Positions 1 to 8,991 of a stretch of DNA of 64,000 nt are shown here, piece after piece (position 1 is the stretch's first letter; every line of letters begins with the position of its first letter). The position numbers and the translations under genes were made by a program. The notes under the pieces are model-generated. The model searched no databases, was not told where the DNA came from, and saw only the letters and a list, made by a program, of their open reading frames with translations. This DNA comes from Metridium senile (lineage: Eukaryota > Cnidaria > Anthozoa > Actiniaria > Metridiidae). The stretch is from NCBI GenBank assembly GCA_949775045.1, contig OX459097.1, forward strand, positions 16,716,210 to 16,780,209, given 5' to 3'.

Positions 1-240
1 GCATTGATTTATTAGTGTATGGGGGAGGAGGGGGGGGGGGGGTGCTAATGAACAAAGCCCAACTGAGTCTGCGTATGTTACTCATGTTTATTCTTAGGGG
101 GCATTGATTTATTTGTGTATGGGGGAGGAGGGGGGTGCGAGGGGGGGTGGGGTGCTAATGAACAAAGCCCAACTGAGTCTGCGTATGTTACTCATGTTTA
201 TTCTTAGGGGGCATTGATTTATTTGTGTATGGGGGAGGGG
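1..240. repeat. G-rich tandem repeat, about 110-bp unit
   Basis: The segment starting gcattgatttat recurs at about 1, 101 and 210. Each copy carries a G-rich run, then a shared stretch ending in a short G run. The copies are nearly identical apart from G-run length, and the array probably continues to the left of the window. No coding potential. Confidence 0.85.
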
Positions 241-445
241 GGGATTATGTCTTTCCAAATATGACGCAGCCCCCTTTCCTGGTTGGTAAAAAATATCATG
301 CTCAGTTTATAACTAAAGCTGCATAAAATTAGTAACAAACTCCCCCCTTTATATCTTTTGAAAATAACTTCTCCCCCCCCCTCCCCACCCAGAATACACT
401 GATAAACAAAAGCCCCCTTATGTTGCTTGTGTCAACCATCCTTAA

Positions 446-876
446 AGCTACGGTAATACGAGCAACAAATTGGTCCAACTTGTCTCGCAACATCGCTGCA
501 ACACAAGTTGGAAAGCGATGCTGCTCGTTTTTCCACCCGCGTACCAACTTGTCTCACGTCAAAATGGCTTGTTGCAAGTTGAAAAAGTTTGTTGCAGAAA
601 GTAGAAGATCGTTCTACTTTTTACAACAAAACTAGCTTATAGATGTTGCTCGTATTACCACACCAACCCAACTTGTCTCGCAGCAAATTGGAGTCAAGCA
701 CGCCGCCGCTGTATTAACCAATCAGAAATCAGAATTCAATTCAACTTGCAACAAGCCATTTTGACGCAAGACAAGTTGGTACGCGGGTGGAAAAACGCGC
801 AACATCGCTTTCCAACTTGTTTTGCAGCAATGTTGCGAGACAAGTTGGACGATTTTGCTGCTCGTATTACCGTAGC
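446..876. mobile_element. Foldback MITE with TTAA target duplication
   Basis: Two arms of about 135 bp (446-580 and 742-876) are reverse complements with scattered mismatches. The ends read AGCTACGGTAATACGAGCA on the left and its near-complement on the right. TTAA lies directly outside both ends (442-445 and 877-880), a target choice typical of piggyBac and Kolobok superfamilies. It carries no transposase and is therefore non-autonomous; the mobilising family is inferred from TTAA only. Short ORFs on both strands here are by-products of the palindrome. Confidence 0.8.
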
Positions 877-1087
877 TTAAGACTGTAATGAAGAACTTGG
901 AACTGGTCTATCGACTGTATTTATATTGTGGTTGTTATCTTTCAGTTCCAAACAGGCCTAGTATCATGTGTGAGTGACAGCTATGATATATGGTAAGCAG
1001 CTGAACACTACGTACCAATGTAAATATTATCCACTGCATATGTCAGTAATAGATGCAATTTGAACAACCATTATATATGGTTGGCAT

Positions 1088-1300
1088 GGGTGGCATGAGT
1101 GGCCTAGCGGTGAGAGCATTTGTCTTTCACCACTTTACCTGGGTTTCATTCCCAGTGAATAGAGTTTGTTTGATGTGTTGTTCTCTCTCATGCCACAAGA
1201 GTTTTTCTCCGGGTTATCCAGTTTTCTTCCCTCCATAATAGGTGTGTGTTGTAAATATTGAATGTTGTGACAGGCAGTGTCTAGTCTGTCTACATACAAA
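1088..1300 (+). mobile_element. tRNA-derived SINE
   Basis: The head resembles a tRNA gene. An A-box-like TGGCCTAGCGGTGAGAGC at about 1099-1116 is followed by a B-box-like GGGTTTCATTCCC at about 1141-1153, the usual internal RNA polymerase III promoter layout. A non-tRNA body continues with a CTCCGGGTTATCCAG-type stretch. It is not a functional tRNA, because no acceptor stem closes. The 3' end is uncertain. Confidence 0.65.
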
Positions 1301-1434
1301 CCACGATAACAATTGAAGTCAGACCGTTCATAGAAAAGATTAATGCAATAGTCATGACATGTACTTGTGTTGCAGGGGCTGATGACTAGCTTGGAGTTAA
1401 TTAGTCGCCAGATGCATAGCGAGTAAGCTTTAGT

Positions 1435-1880
1435 CCCCCCCAAGGGGTACTCCCTTGGATAATGGGTAGGTATGCTCGACGGACCTTTTGGGGTCTCAAA
1501 ATGACGCCGTGCCTTTTAGGGTCAGTTGTCGAACATTATACAAGATTATATAGGCCTGAACTATGACAATACTTTGTCAAAGTCTGAAAATCGTTTGGAA
1601 AGCAGATCAAAAATATGTCTATTGTTCTGTTGAAATCTCAACCTTATAAGAAGAAGTTCAAATCTCGTGAGCTATACTGAAGTCTTTCGGTACTTTTCAC
1701 CTACAATACCATATATGGTAATGGCATTGTTTTCAAGATTGCATACGGTATTTCTGATACGGAGAAGTATATTTGATGGAATTAGTGTGTATTTATCAAT
1801 TTTAAATACCAAAAAATGTGTTCGTTCGTGTTCTTTTAGGGTCTGAAATCAGTACCTGAGATAATTTATGCCTACCTTAA
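1435..1880. repeat. GGGGTACTCCC-type interspersed repeat
   Basis: It begins with ggggtactcccttgg and continues with several TTTTAGGGTCTG-type phrases. Related diverged copies lie at about 8480-8770 and 28300-28575. No ORF. I associate this family with anthozoan genomes; that link is from memory and was not searched. Confidence 0.6.
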
Positions 1881-2107
1881 CCCCGGGGTTTAGTCCTCTA
1901 ATATTGTATAAATAGTAGTCTTAACTTATGTTTGCGTGATGGATATTTATTTGAAACAATAAAACTGAACGTATTTTGTTGAGCACTTTCTGGTACCATC
2001 TCCTCTGGGTAAGTTGAATCGCTATGCCTCTGGAAGTACGTTAGCACTTTAAATTACATAGTAAGTAATAGTTGTTTTTGTACATCCAGCAAAAACAAAT
2101 GCTGTTT

Positions 2108-3134
2108 TACATTTACTGTAAAAGATCACAAGTGATGAGCTTGGGCTCCCTGTGGCACAAAATGATGAATTAATCTTATATATTCTTGAAAAATCTTAAT
2201 ATTAAAAAAATGAACAGTAACATGCATTCTATTTAGCACTACCGACACTCAGTGACAGTAACTTTTGTACGTCTCGATAAAATAGTAAAAAGTAGTGACG
2301 TCCTATTTCGAGTGCTAATTCGAACCACATAATGAGAAAGACTGATAAATTTCCTAAGTATATATATGTAGGTTGAGTCAAAATCGGTTATGGCTAGCCG
2401 GACTAAGGATTCGACAAACACGAAAAGTTCGAACGAAAACCACCGAAAACATCCGTTCGACTAGTACCTTGAACACCAAACAGCTCATGTTTTTGACATG
2501 TTCAAAAAAAATTCATCAGCTTCATCTTCAATATGAAGTAGTCCTTTACTTCTGTACTGTCTGTCTTCTGTTGCTCCTAGGCAATACGGAAGTAAAGGAC
2601 TACTTCATATTGAAGATGAAACTGATGAATTTTTTTTGAACATGTCAAAAACTTGACTTAGGGGACCCGGGAGCTGTTTGGTGTCCAAGGTACTAGTCGA
2701 ACGGATGTTTTCGGTGGTTTTCGTTCGAACTTTTCGTGTTTGTCGAATCCTTACTCCGGCTAGCCATAGCTGATTTTGACTCAACCTACATATATATTTA
2801 GGAAATTTATCAGTCTTTCTCATTATGTGGTTCGAATTAGTGTAAAGTTTCATTTAGCACTCGAATTTAGGTGAGAAGTAAGATCGATCGTCTCGGCTCG
2901 GCTCGGCTCGATTCGTTTCCACCCTTGTCTTCTTCTTTGTCTTTCTGGGGTATTTACGTCAAAATCGCTCTAATTGAGCTAAAACTCGGTCACAGACTAG
3001 AAAACAGTTATACACAACTATCTACGTAAAAAAAAGATTTTATTATTGTATATTTAAGGCACAGCGAAAGGATATCTCTCGACTCCATACATTTACTGTA
3101 AAAGATCACAAGTGATGAGCTTGGGCTCCCTGTG
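2108..3134. repeat. Direct repeat pair (about 45 bp) enclosing a foldback
   Basis: A roughly 45-bp stretch from catttactgtaaaag to gggctccctgtg occurs at about 2109-2153 and again at about 3090-3134. The interval between the copies contains the foldback at 2308-2866. No genes are seen here. Confidence 0.8.
2308..2866. mobile_element. Large foldback (palindromic) MITE
   Basis: The left arm (about 2308-2540) and right arm (about 2590-2866) are near-perfect reverse complements around a short loop. The right arm has small insertions, including one near 2645-2670. Outer ends read CGAGTGCTAATTCGAACC and its complement. No clear target duplication. The ORFs seen on both strands are the two arms read in mirror image, not genes. 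Confidence 0.8.
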
Positions 3135-3228
3135 TTTGTGCCTGGTCGCATGCCTCTGTATATATTAAAGGATTGATGCCACAGCCATTTGTAAATACGA
3201 GAAAGAGAAATAGATGTGCTACATGTGA

Positions 3229-3444
3229 AGCCTGGTTTTCACTAGCGACGCAACGCAAGCGCAAACGCAAGCGCAAGCACAAGCATGTGAAAACGAGACG
3301 TGAATAAGCGCAAGCGCAAACAAACTATTCACTAGTGCCACGCGCAAGCACAAGCGCAAACGTAAGAAAAAAGGAAAAGTTTTGATATCTTGCGCTTGCG
3401 CTTGCGTTTGCGCTTGTGCTTGCGTCGCTAGTGAGAACTAGGCT
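3229..3444. mobile_element. MITE, 216 bp, with AGCCTGGTTTTCACTAGCGA-type TIRs
   Basis: The left end AGCCTGGTTTTCACTAGCGA and right end TCGCTAGTGAGAACTAGGCT are reverse complements with two mismatches. The interior is made of GCAAGCGCAA-type short repeats that also pair across the element. Flanks are TGA (left) and TAA (right), compatible with a degraded 3-bp Harbinger-type target duplication, but weakly. Confidence 0.7.
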
Positions 3445-5340
3445 TAACAGATCGAAGAAAAATTATATACTACCCAACATCACATATAACCTACTTTTTG
3501 GAAATTAAACATTAGTGATAATGATTTACTGTAATACATAATAATATATACATATATTATAAACATATTGTAATACTGTATCACATTTAAGATGTCTATT
3601 GTAAATAAGCTCAAACTTTATAGCAGTGAGAACCACGTGACAATACTTAAATTTAATCGCCAAAGCCGAGGTGTATATATTGCAAAAAAGTCATGTCGTA
3701 AAAGTGGAGACTTTTTATTCGCTGATATTGATCAAGTCTGAGCAGAATAATTGTTTAAGTGTAAATACAAAGGTGATTATTTCAAAATTAAAAATAAAAT
3801 AGGTTACTTCCAAAGTATAACCGAATTATTTCCTGTTTCCAAAATAGAGCGCGCAAATGATGTTTTATTTTTTCCAGAGTTAAAGCTGTGCGCGAATTTC
3901 TATTACTATATTAATCACACTAAAGAAAGACTTAAAATATCTACAAATAGTTTTATCGAAAACTTAATTATACTAATTAAAAGCCTTTCAAAAAAATTAA
4001 TCTGTGCTTGGTTTTTAAAACATTACTTTTTACATAATAGTCGACACGGGCTTTCTGTGTTATGTCACGCAGTATTTATTATTGTCTGTCGGCCGTTCTC
4101 ACGGCTCAAAGTTATGCTTGCAAACTCGGTCCGTTAAAATGCCACAAACATCTCCAGAAAGGTAAGAAAGGCCATATTTGTAATAATCAAACACTTTTAG
4201 ATGTCTTTTAAGCCTTTAGCTTCTCATAGAGTTCAATATTTTGATATTTTTTGTGTCTAATTCAGTGCTCAATTTCGACTCAATTCAACTCGTTTCAGAT
4301 CCAGTCAAGTATTGAACACGAAATCTCCTCAAAGACATTTCTCTTGACATCTATTTCTTTAAAATATAAATAAACATTCTTAACTATGATTAAGGATATT
4401 TACTATTTGAATTTCGAGGGAAAAGCTGCGGTTATGGGTGAGTCTTTTAGTACAACGTACACAATAGCCGTACATCAGTTGTATGTCGAATATGAGTGAA
4501 AATAGGGTATGTATTCGGAGCTCTCAAAAATTCAATTATGAATTGCCCCAAAATGTTATTTCATAAAACTGTTCTATAGGGAACAATTGTTCTGCTCTAG
4601 CAATATTTCTGCGCTAGGTAATGTACCAGTGGAGATACAGCCGTTCGCATATGATGTACGAAAAACCTTGCAAAAAGGTATAAAATATTGAAAAATCCAT
4701 AAAATATTCAGTTTGTATCACAATAAAACGAAACACCTCTAAATATTCACTATTACGTATATTTTTGAGTTGGCATATTTTTTGTGTGAAATATTAAAAA
4801 ATTTCAGTAGTTTTGAGTATTGTTTGAAGTACACCCGAAAGACCTCGCCAAACCGGAAATGAGGTCAAATTTTACATTTTGGCATCTATCTCCGAAAATT
4901 GAAATCCGATCAATCTAACTCTTTGCCAGTGTAATCAGTGCATGAAGGCCTTTACTTGAGGCAATTTTGAGAAACTTGATAAAAATTGTATTCTGCAGCC
5001 CATAGATGAAATTTACAGCAAACCGCTCTTAAAGCTCTTAAGAAGCAGTTCATATATATAATTATTCCTGCAAATAATATCAAGACAGCACGAAGGCACC
5101 CAAAAATCATACAAGCGACCACACTGCTGTGGACAGTGATGATAGATATGCCAGATCGTCCAGCCTTCGTTTGATATCCGATACCGCCGAAACGGTCATT
5201 CGTTAAACCGATAAACAGCAGGAGTAGAATCGACAATTAATGGTCGGAGTCAGAATCAGTTAATGTGTGAAACGTTGATTCAGGGACGACGCAGTGGAAC
5301 CTCTCTATACACACCAGACCATAAAATAGAGAGGATTCAA
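3445..5340. other. Gene-poor interval
   Basis: AT-rich sequence without a recognisable gene. One open frame at 3751-4137 lacks an ATG start and matches nothing I know. A 47-codon ATG frame near 3592-3735 is likewise unassignable. Confidence 0.5.
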
Positions 5341-5346
5341 TTTATA

Positions 5347-5454
5347 TAGGCTACCCATAGCCTGCTAGCTACATAGGCTACCCATAGCCTGCTAGCTACA
5401 TAGGCTACCCATAGCCTTCTAGCTACATAGGCTACCCATAGCCTTCTAGCTACA
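5347..5454. repeat. 27-bp tandem repeat, four copies
   Basis: Four consecutive copies of a unit beginning taggctacccatagcc and ending ctagctaca, the last two with one base change (gct to tct). The array ends about 40 bp before the TATA box of the downstream ATPase gene. Confidence 0.9.
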
Positions 5455-5496
5455 AATTGACAGCTTGGTAGCCAAGCTATTGATGTTTAGAAAGTG

Positions 5497-5506
5497 TATA
5501 TAAATA
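5497..5506 (+). promoter_or_regulatory. TATA box of the packaging ATPase gene
   Basis: TATATAAATA lies 43-52 bases before the ATG at 5549, a spacing compatible with a short 5' leader. Having its own core promoter fits a compact, virus-like gene. Assignment is by motif and position only. Confidence 0.6.
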
Positions 5507-5548
5507 GGGCTACAATGATCTATTCATTTATAACTAAAAAGACTCGCT

Positions 5549-7066
5549 ATGACTCGGATGTGTTCATTGTGTCGGAAGTCAGTCAAAAATTTATCATCCC
5601 ATTTGAGTCGAGTCCACAAAATAAATGGACCAGAACGTACATACTGGTATCAGCAAGGAAAAATACCTAATGATGATAGTCATCAAAAACCTACAACCCT
5701 TCAACTTGGAAATGGATCAATAGAGAATTGTGGAAAATTTCAGTTAGAGCACCCATTCACTGCGCTTGTAGCGGGTATGACAGGATCAGGAAAAACATTT
5801 TGGGTCCAAAATCTGCTTAAGCATGCAACTCAAGTTATCACACCTGTGCCACAAAGAATTGTGTGGAGCTACTCACAGTGGCAGCCGGCATACGATAATA
5901 TGTTGAAAACAGTTCCTGGAATTGAATTTATTAAAGGGGTGCCTCACGATATTGACGAAGATTGGTTTTTTGATGCAAAATTCAATAACCTGATTGTCAT
6001 TGATGATCAAATGTCTGAAACCTCTAATGATAAACGCATCCTCAATTTATTTACCAAAGGATCTCACCATCGAAATCTTAGCGTCATTTCCATGGTACAG
6101 AACCTTTATTTTCAAGGGAAAATAATGCGAACTTTAAGTCTAAATACAGCCTATCTTGTATTGTTTAAAAATCCGAGAGATAAACTCCAAATAACTACCT
6201 TGGGCAAACAGATGTACCCCGGAAAAACAGAGCAGTTTATTCAAAAATATGAAGCCGCTGTCCAACGGCCTTACGGATATCTTTTTGTGGATCTCAAACC
6301 CAATACCGCTGAAGAGTGTAGACTGCGGGCTAATGTTTTGCCCGAAGAAAGGGCTCCTACCCAGTCCTCAGCTGAAGCTCACTCAAACACGGCCTTAGAA
6401 AGTTTGGTAAACTATTTTGAGCGTCAGAGTGTTATGCAGCCACCACAGTTAACCATATTGCAGGGATTGAATAAACAAATGCAGAATATCCTCAACGAGC
6501 CAAATGTTTCATCGGAAATAAAAATGAAAAGATATTCTCAGGTGTATCAACGCTATTTAGATCTAGAAAAACAACTAAATAACAATTCTTCAAGAGTTCA
6601 TCTTCCATCTAATATCCCTATGGTCGAAGCATTACCTACGCATGATGACAACCTAGATGAAACTCAACCTACAACCCCTCAAAATGCTCCATCAACTGGA
6701 GTATTCGATAGTGGCTTTGAGAGCTTAACGGCTATGCCTAAAACAAGTGCAGTATCATCAATTCAAACCAACGAATCATTACTACCTCACTCTTCGAGTA
6801 GTCAAATGCTAGAGAAAGCTTCGTCGACACCATTAAAGGCTCCTTCTACTTATGAAGTCAGAAAACCATCAACCTTATTTGATCCTGAAGTTAGTTCATC
6901 ACGACAAACACTATTACTAACGCCACCATCTTCATATAAGAAGCCTGTAAAATGGCTCAATTATGCCGATTCAATGAAACAGAAAGGCATCCCAGAACCT
7001 ATTCGACGTTCGGATAGATTAAGAGCAGTAATCAAGAAGCCTTCAGAAAAGTGGCAGAAATATTAG
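5549..7066 (+). CDS. Polinton/adintovirus-like DNA-packaging ATPase with N-terminal zinc finger
   Basis: An intronless 505-residue ORF. Residues 76-83 (GMTGSGKT) form a Walker A motif and about 148-154 (LIVIDDQ) a Walker B. Around them is the pattern of FtsK/HerA-type genome-packaging ATPases of Polintons/Mavericks and adintoviruses, including a later SLNTAYLVLFKNPRDK stretch. In those families the enzyme pumps DNA into capsids. A CxxC...HxxxxH finger (residues 5-23) precedes it, and a long low-complexity Ser/Thr/Pro tail (about 270-505) follows. A TATA box precedes the gene and AATAAA follows at 7129. No Polinton polymerase, integrase, protease or capsid gene is recognisable nearby, so this is a solitary captured or left-behind gene. 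It could be domesticated; the open frame shows only that it is not yet broken. The family call is by motif. Confidence 0.75.
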   Translation: MTRMCSLCRKSVKNLSSHLSRVHKINGPERTYWYQQGKIPNDDSHQKPTTLQLGNGSIENCGKFQLEHPFTALVAGMTGSGKTFWVQNLLKHATQVITPVPQRIVWSYSQWQPAYDNMLKTVPGIEFIKGVPHDIDEDWFFDAKFNNLIVIDDQMSETSNDKRILNLFTKGSHHRNLSVISMVQNLYFQGKIMRTLSLNTAYLVLFKNPRDKLQITTLGKQMYPGKTEQFIQKYEAAVQRPYGYLFVDLKPNTAEECRLRANVLPEERAPTQSSAEAHSNTALESLVNYFERQSVMQPPQLTILQGLNKQMQNILNEPNVSSEIKMKRYSQVYQRYLDLEKQLNNNSSRVHLPSNIPMVEALPTHDDNLDETQPTTPQNAPSTGVFDSGFESLTAMPKTSAVSSIQTNESLLPHSSSSQMLEKASSTPLKAPSTYEVRKPSTLFDPEVSSSRQTLLLTPPSSYKKPVKWLNYADSMKQKGIPEPIRRSDRLRAVIKKPSEKWQKY

Positions 7067-7128
7067 ACTTTTACCATCCTCTGTAATTGAATAGACCGGA
7101 TGACAATGATTGTAATTGAGAGTTTTAT

Positions 7129-7134
7129 AATAAA
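7129..7134 (+). terminator. Poly(A) signal AATAAA
   Basis: AATAAA lies 63 bases after the stop codon of the packaging ATPase, a normal distance for a compact gene. Confidence 0.55.
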
Positions 7135-8259
7135 AATCAATTTGCTAGCGATCATCAATCTATCGTAGACCAGTCTTTGAACTCATTTACAATTCACAAT
7201 TTTGCACAATTTTGTAGGTTTTAAGATAAACAAAGGATTAAAGGATCATCAAACAATACACCAACTTACATATTACTAAATGAACATGATTACAAAAAAA
7301 GCTAAACTAAACAGCTCTGTAGATATATTTCTATATGTTAGAATTTTGTGTAAGGAAATTATTCTCATACGCGTATATAAAACCATTAATAATGACTAAA
7401 TATAGAACAGATATACCTTTTGTTTCTAACTAATCCCATGGACAATAAACACCCTACTAGGATTTGAATACCCTATAGAAAAGTGCTTTCATCGGATTAT
7501 TTCCGGATTAATATTCAATTCACAAATTCTGAATTCGCCTAAAAAAATAGCTGAGTTTGCGATACAGAAATCAAAAATTGCCTAGCTAAGGAATTAAAAA
7601 AACTGCTTACCTCAGCGAATGGCTGTGAACTCTCATAATAATACTACTCGGGTCATGTTTTTAATGTAGGCGATTGCCTGTCAGTATAGTAATAAGGGTT
7701 CATTTGTACTCAGAAGGAGATAGACTAATCACCGAGTTAGAGGCTGAGTTGAGTTTGAATTCAGCTTGAGCTACAAAAAAAAATGCGAAAAACTCGTGGA
7801 TAAATACGACATCAGGCTCATAACATTTATAAGTTGCATATAACAAATTGGGTTTGTCGACCGTATGAAGAAAGAAGAAATTAAAAATAAGTCGGCTTCT
7901 CGAACAAATTATGGCCAGTTACTGAGTTATTGAACATACACAGCAACGCTTGCAATATGAAACATTAAAAACATACTTATCTATATAGAAGCACATGAAG
8001 AAATAAAAACACTTAAAAGTGCTAGTATTAATTTAATTTAACTGCAGTAATTTACTATTTTCACATCCATACATTCATTCCATCCATCCACCCGCCTTTC
8101 ATTCACTTTCATTCATTTCTTTCCAATTATATTTCATTTCTATACATAATACTCTATTGTCTAACAACTCACACTGTCATTCGTTCAAGTCATTCATTAT
8201 TTTATTTATTGTAGCCCCCCTCCCCTTTGTATTTATATGTTTTGTCCCAACCTCGTTCC
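7135..8259. other. Gene-poor interval
   Basis: AT-rich, no gene recognised. It contains CATTCATT-type simple sequence at about 8065-8140. Confidence 0.5.
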
Positions 8260-8316
8260 CAGGGCCCTCTCCCTTCGCTTTTGGGTGGGGCGGGAAAGCG
8301 AAGGGAGAGGGCCCTG
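8260..8316. repeat. Perfect 21-bp inverted repeat hairpin
   Basis: cagggccctctcccttcg at 8260-8277 and its complement at 8299-8316, extended by CTT/AAG on the inner side, form a GC-rich hairpin with a 15-base loop. It looks like the core of a very short MITE. Confidence 0.75.
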
Positions 8317-8479
8317 AATACGACGTTGGTCAAATGGAGACAGACCTTTTCTCTTTTCTTTCTATAATAAAACGGAGGGATTTTTTTTTTGAAGCTCGAT
8401 TATTGTTTTTACGGTAGTTTCCGCAAACTTATTTTCGACGGCCCTCTCAAACTAGATGCGCAGTAAGAATGAGCATGAA

Positions 8480-8770
8480 CAACACTAGGCTCCATCCTTA
8501 AAGGGAGTTGAAATGTTAAAATCGGGGATTGGGATCCCTAAAGGTTCCAATAATTAACAACCAGAGATAAAATTTGTATCTTTTAGGGTGTTCTTGGTGA
8601 ATATCATACCCTAGATGAGATTTTGAAAACCGGAATGACAGATAAACTGTACATTTTAGGGATAACATTTAGTTGTTGAAAACGCCTTCTTAGATAAGAC
8701 TCGCTGTTACCTTTTGGGTTTTTGTATTGCAAAATGTCGGACCCCTTTGTATATGGGAATCCCCCCTTAG
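8480..8770. repeat. Diverged GGTACTCCC-family interspersed repeat
   Basis: Several TTTTAGGG phrases and the overall layout resemble the repeat at 1435-1880. No ORF. Confidence 0.4.
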
Positions 8771-8991
8771 GTAAATATACTTCAAATCTGAGATATGAAC
8801 TGACACATTATTATTATGATCTATTATTGATTTCTGAGGCAGTTACAAACAAAACTGACCTTTAGCTTCACCTTTTCCCGAAGACGAACAAAGAGCATCA
8901 GGCGTGTTTGTGACGTGTTTCTTCACTTCTTTAGGCTAGAACGAAAAATAAACATCGTCACTGCAGATACGACGCTAAGTTTAAGTATTGT

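Noticed and set aside
329..635. Overlapping ORFs on both strands
   Set aside because: They lie in the arms of the TTAA foldback MITE and mirror each other.
1088..1160. A genuine tRNA gene
   Set aside because: A- and B-box-like motifs are present but no acceptor stem or anticodon arm closes; it fits a SINE head.
3592..4137. Possible small genes upstream of the packaging ATPase (other Polinton genes)
   Set aside because: One frame lacks an ATG, the other is 47 codons, and neither shows a recognisable Polinton motif.
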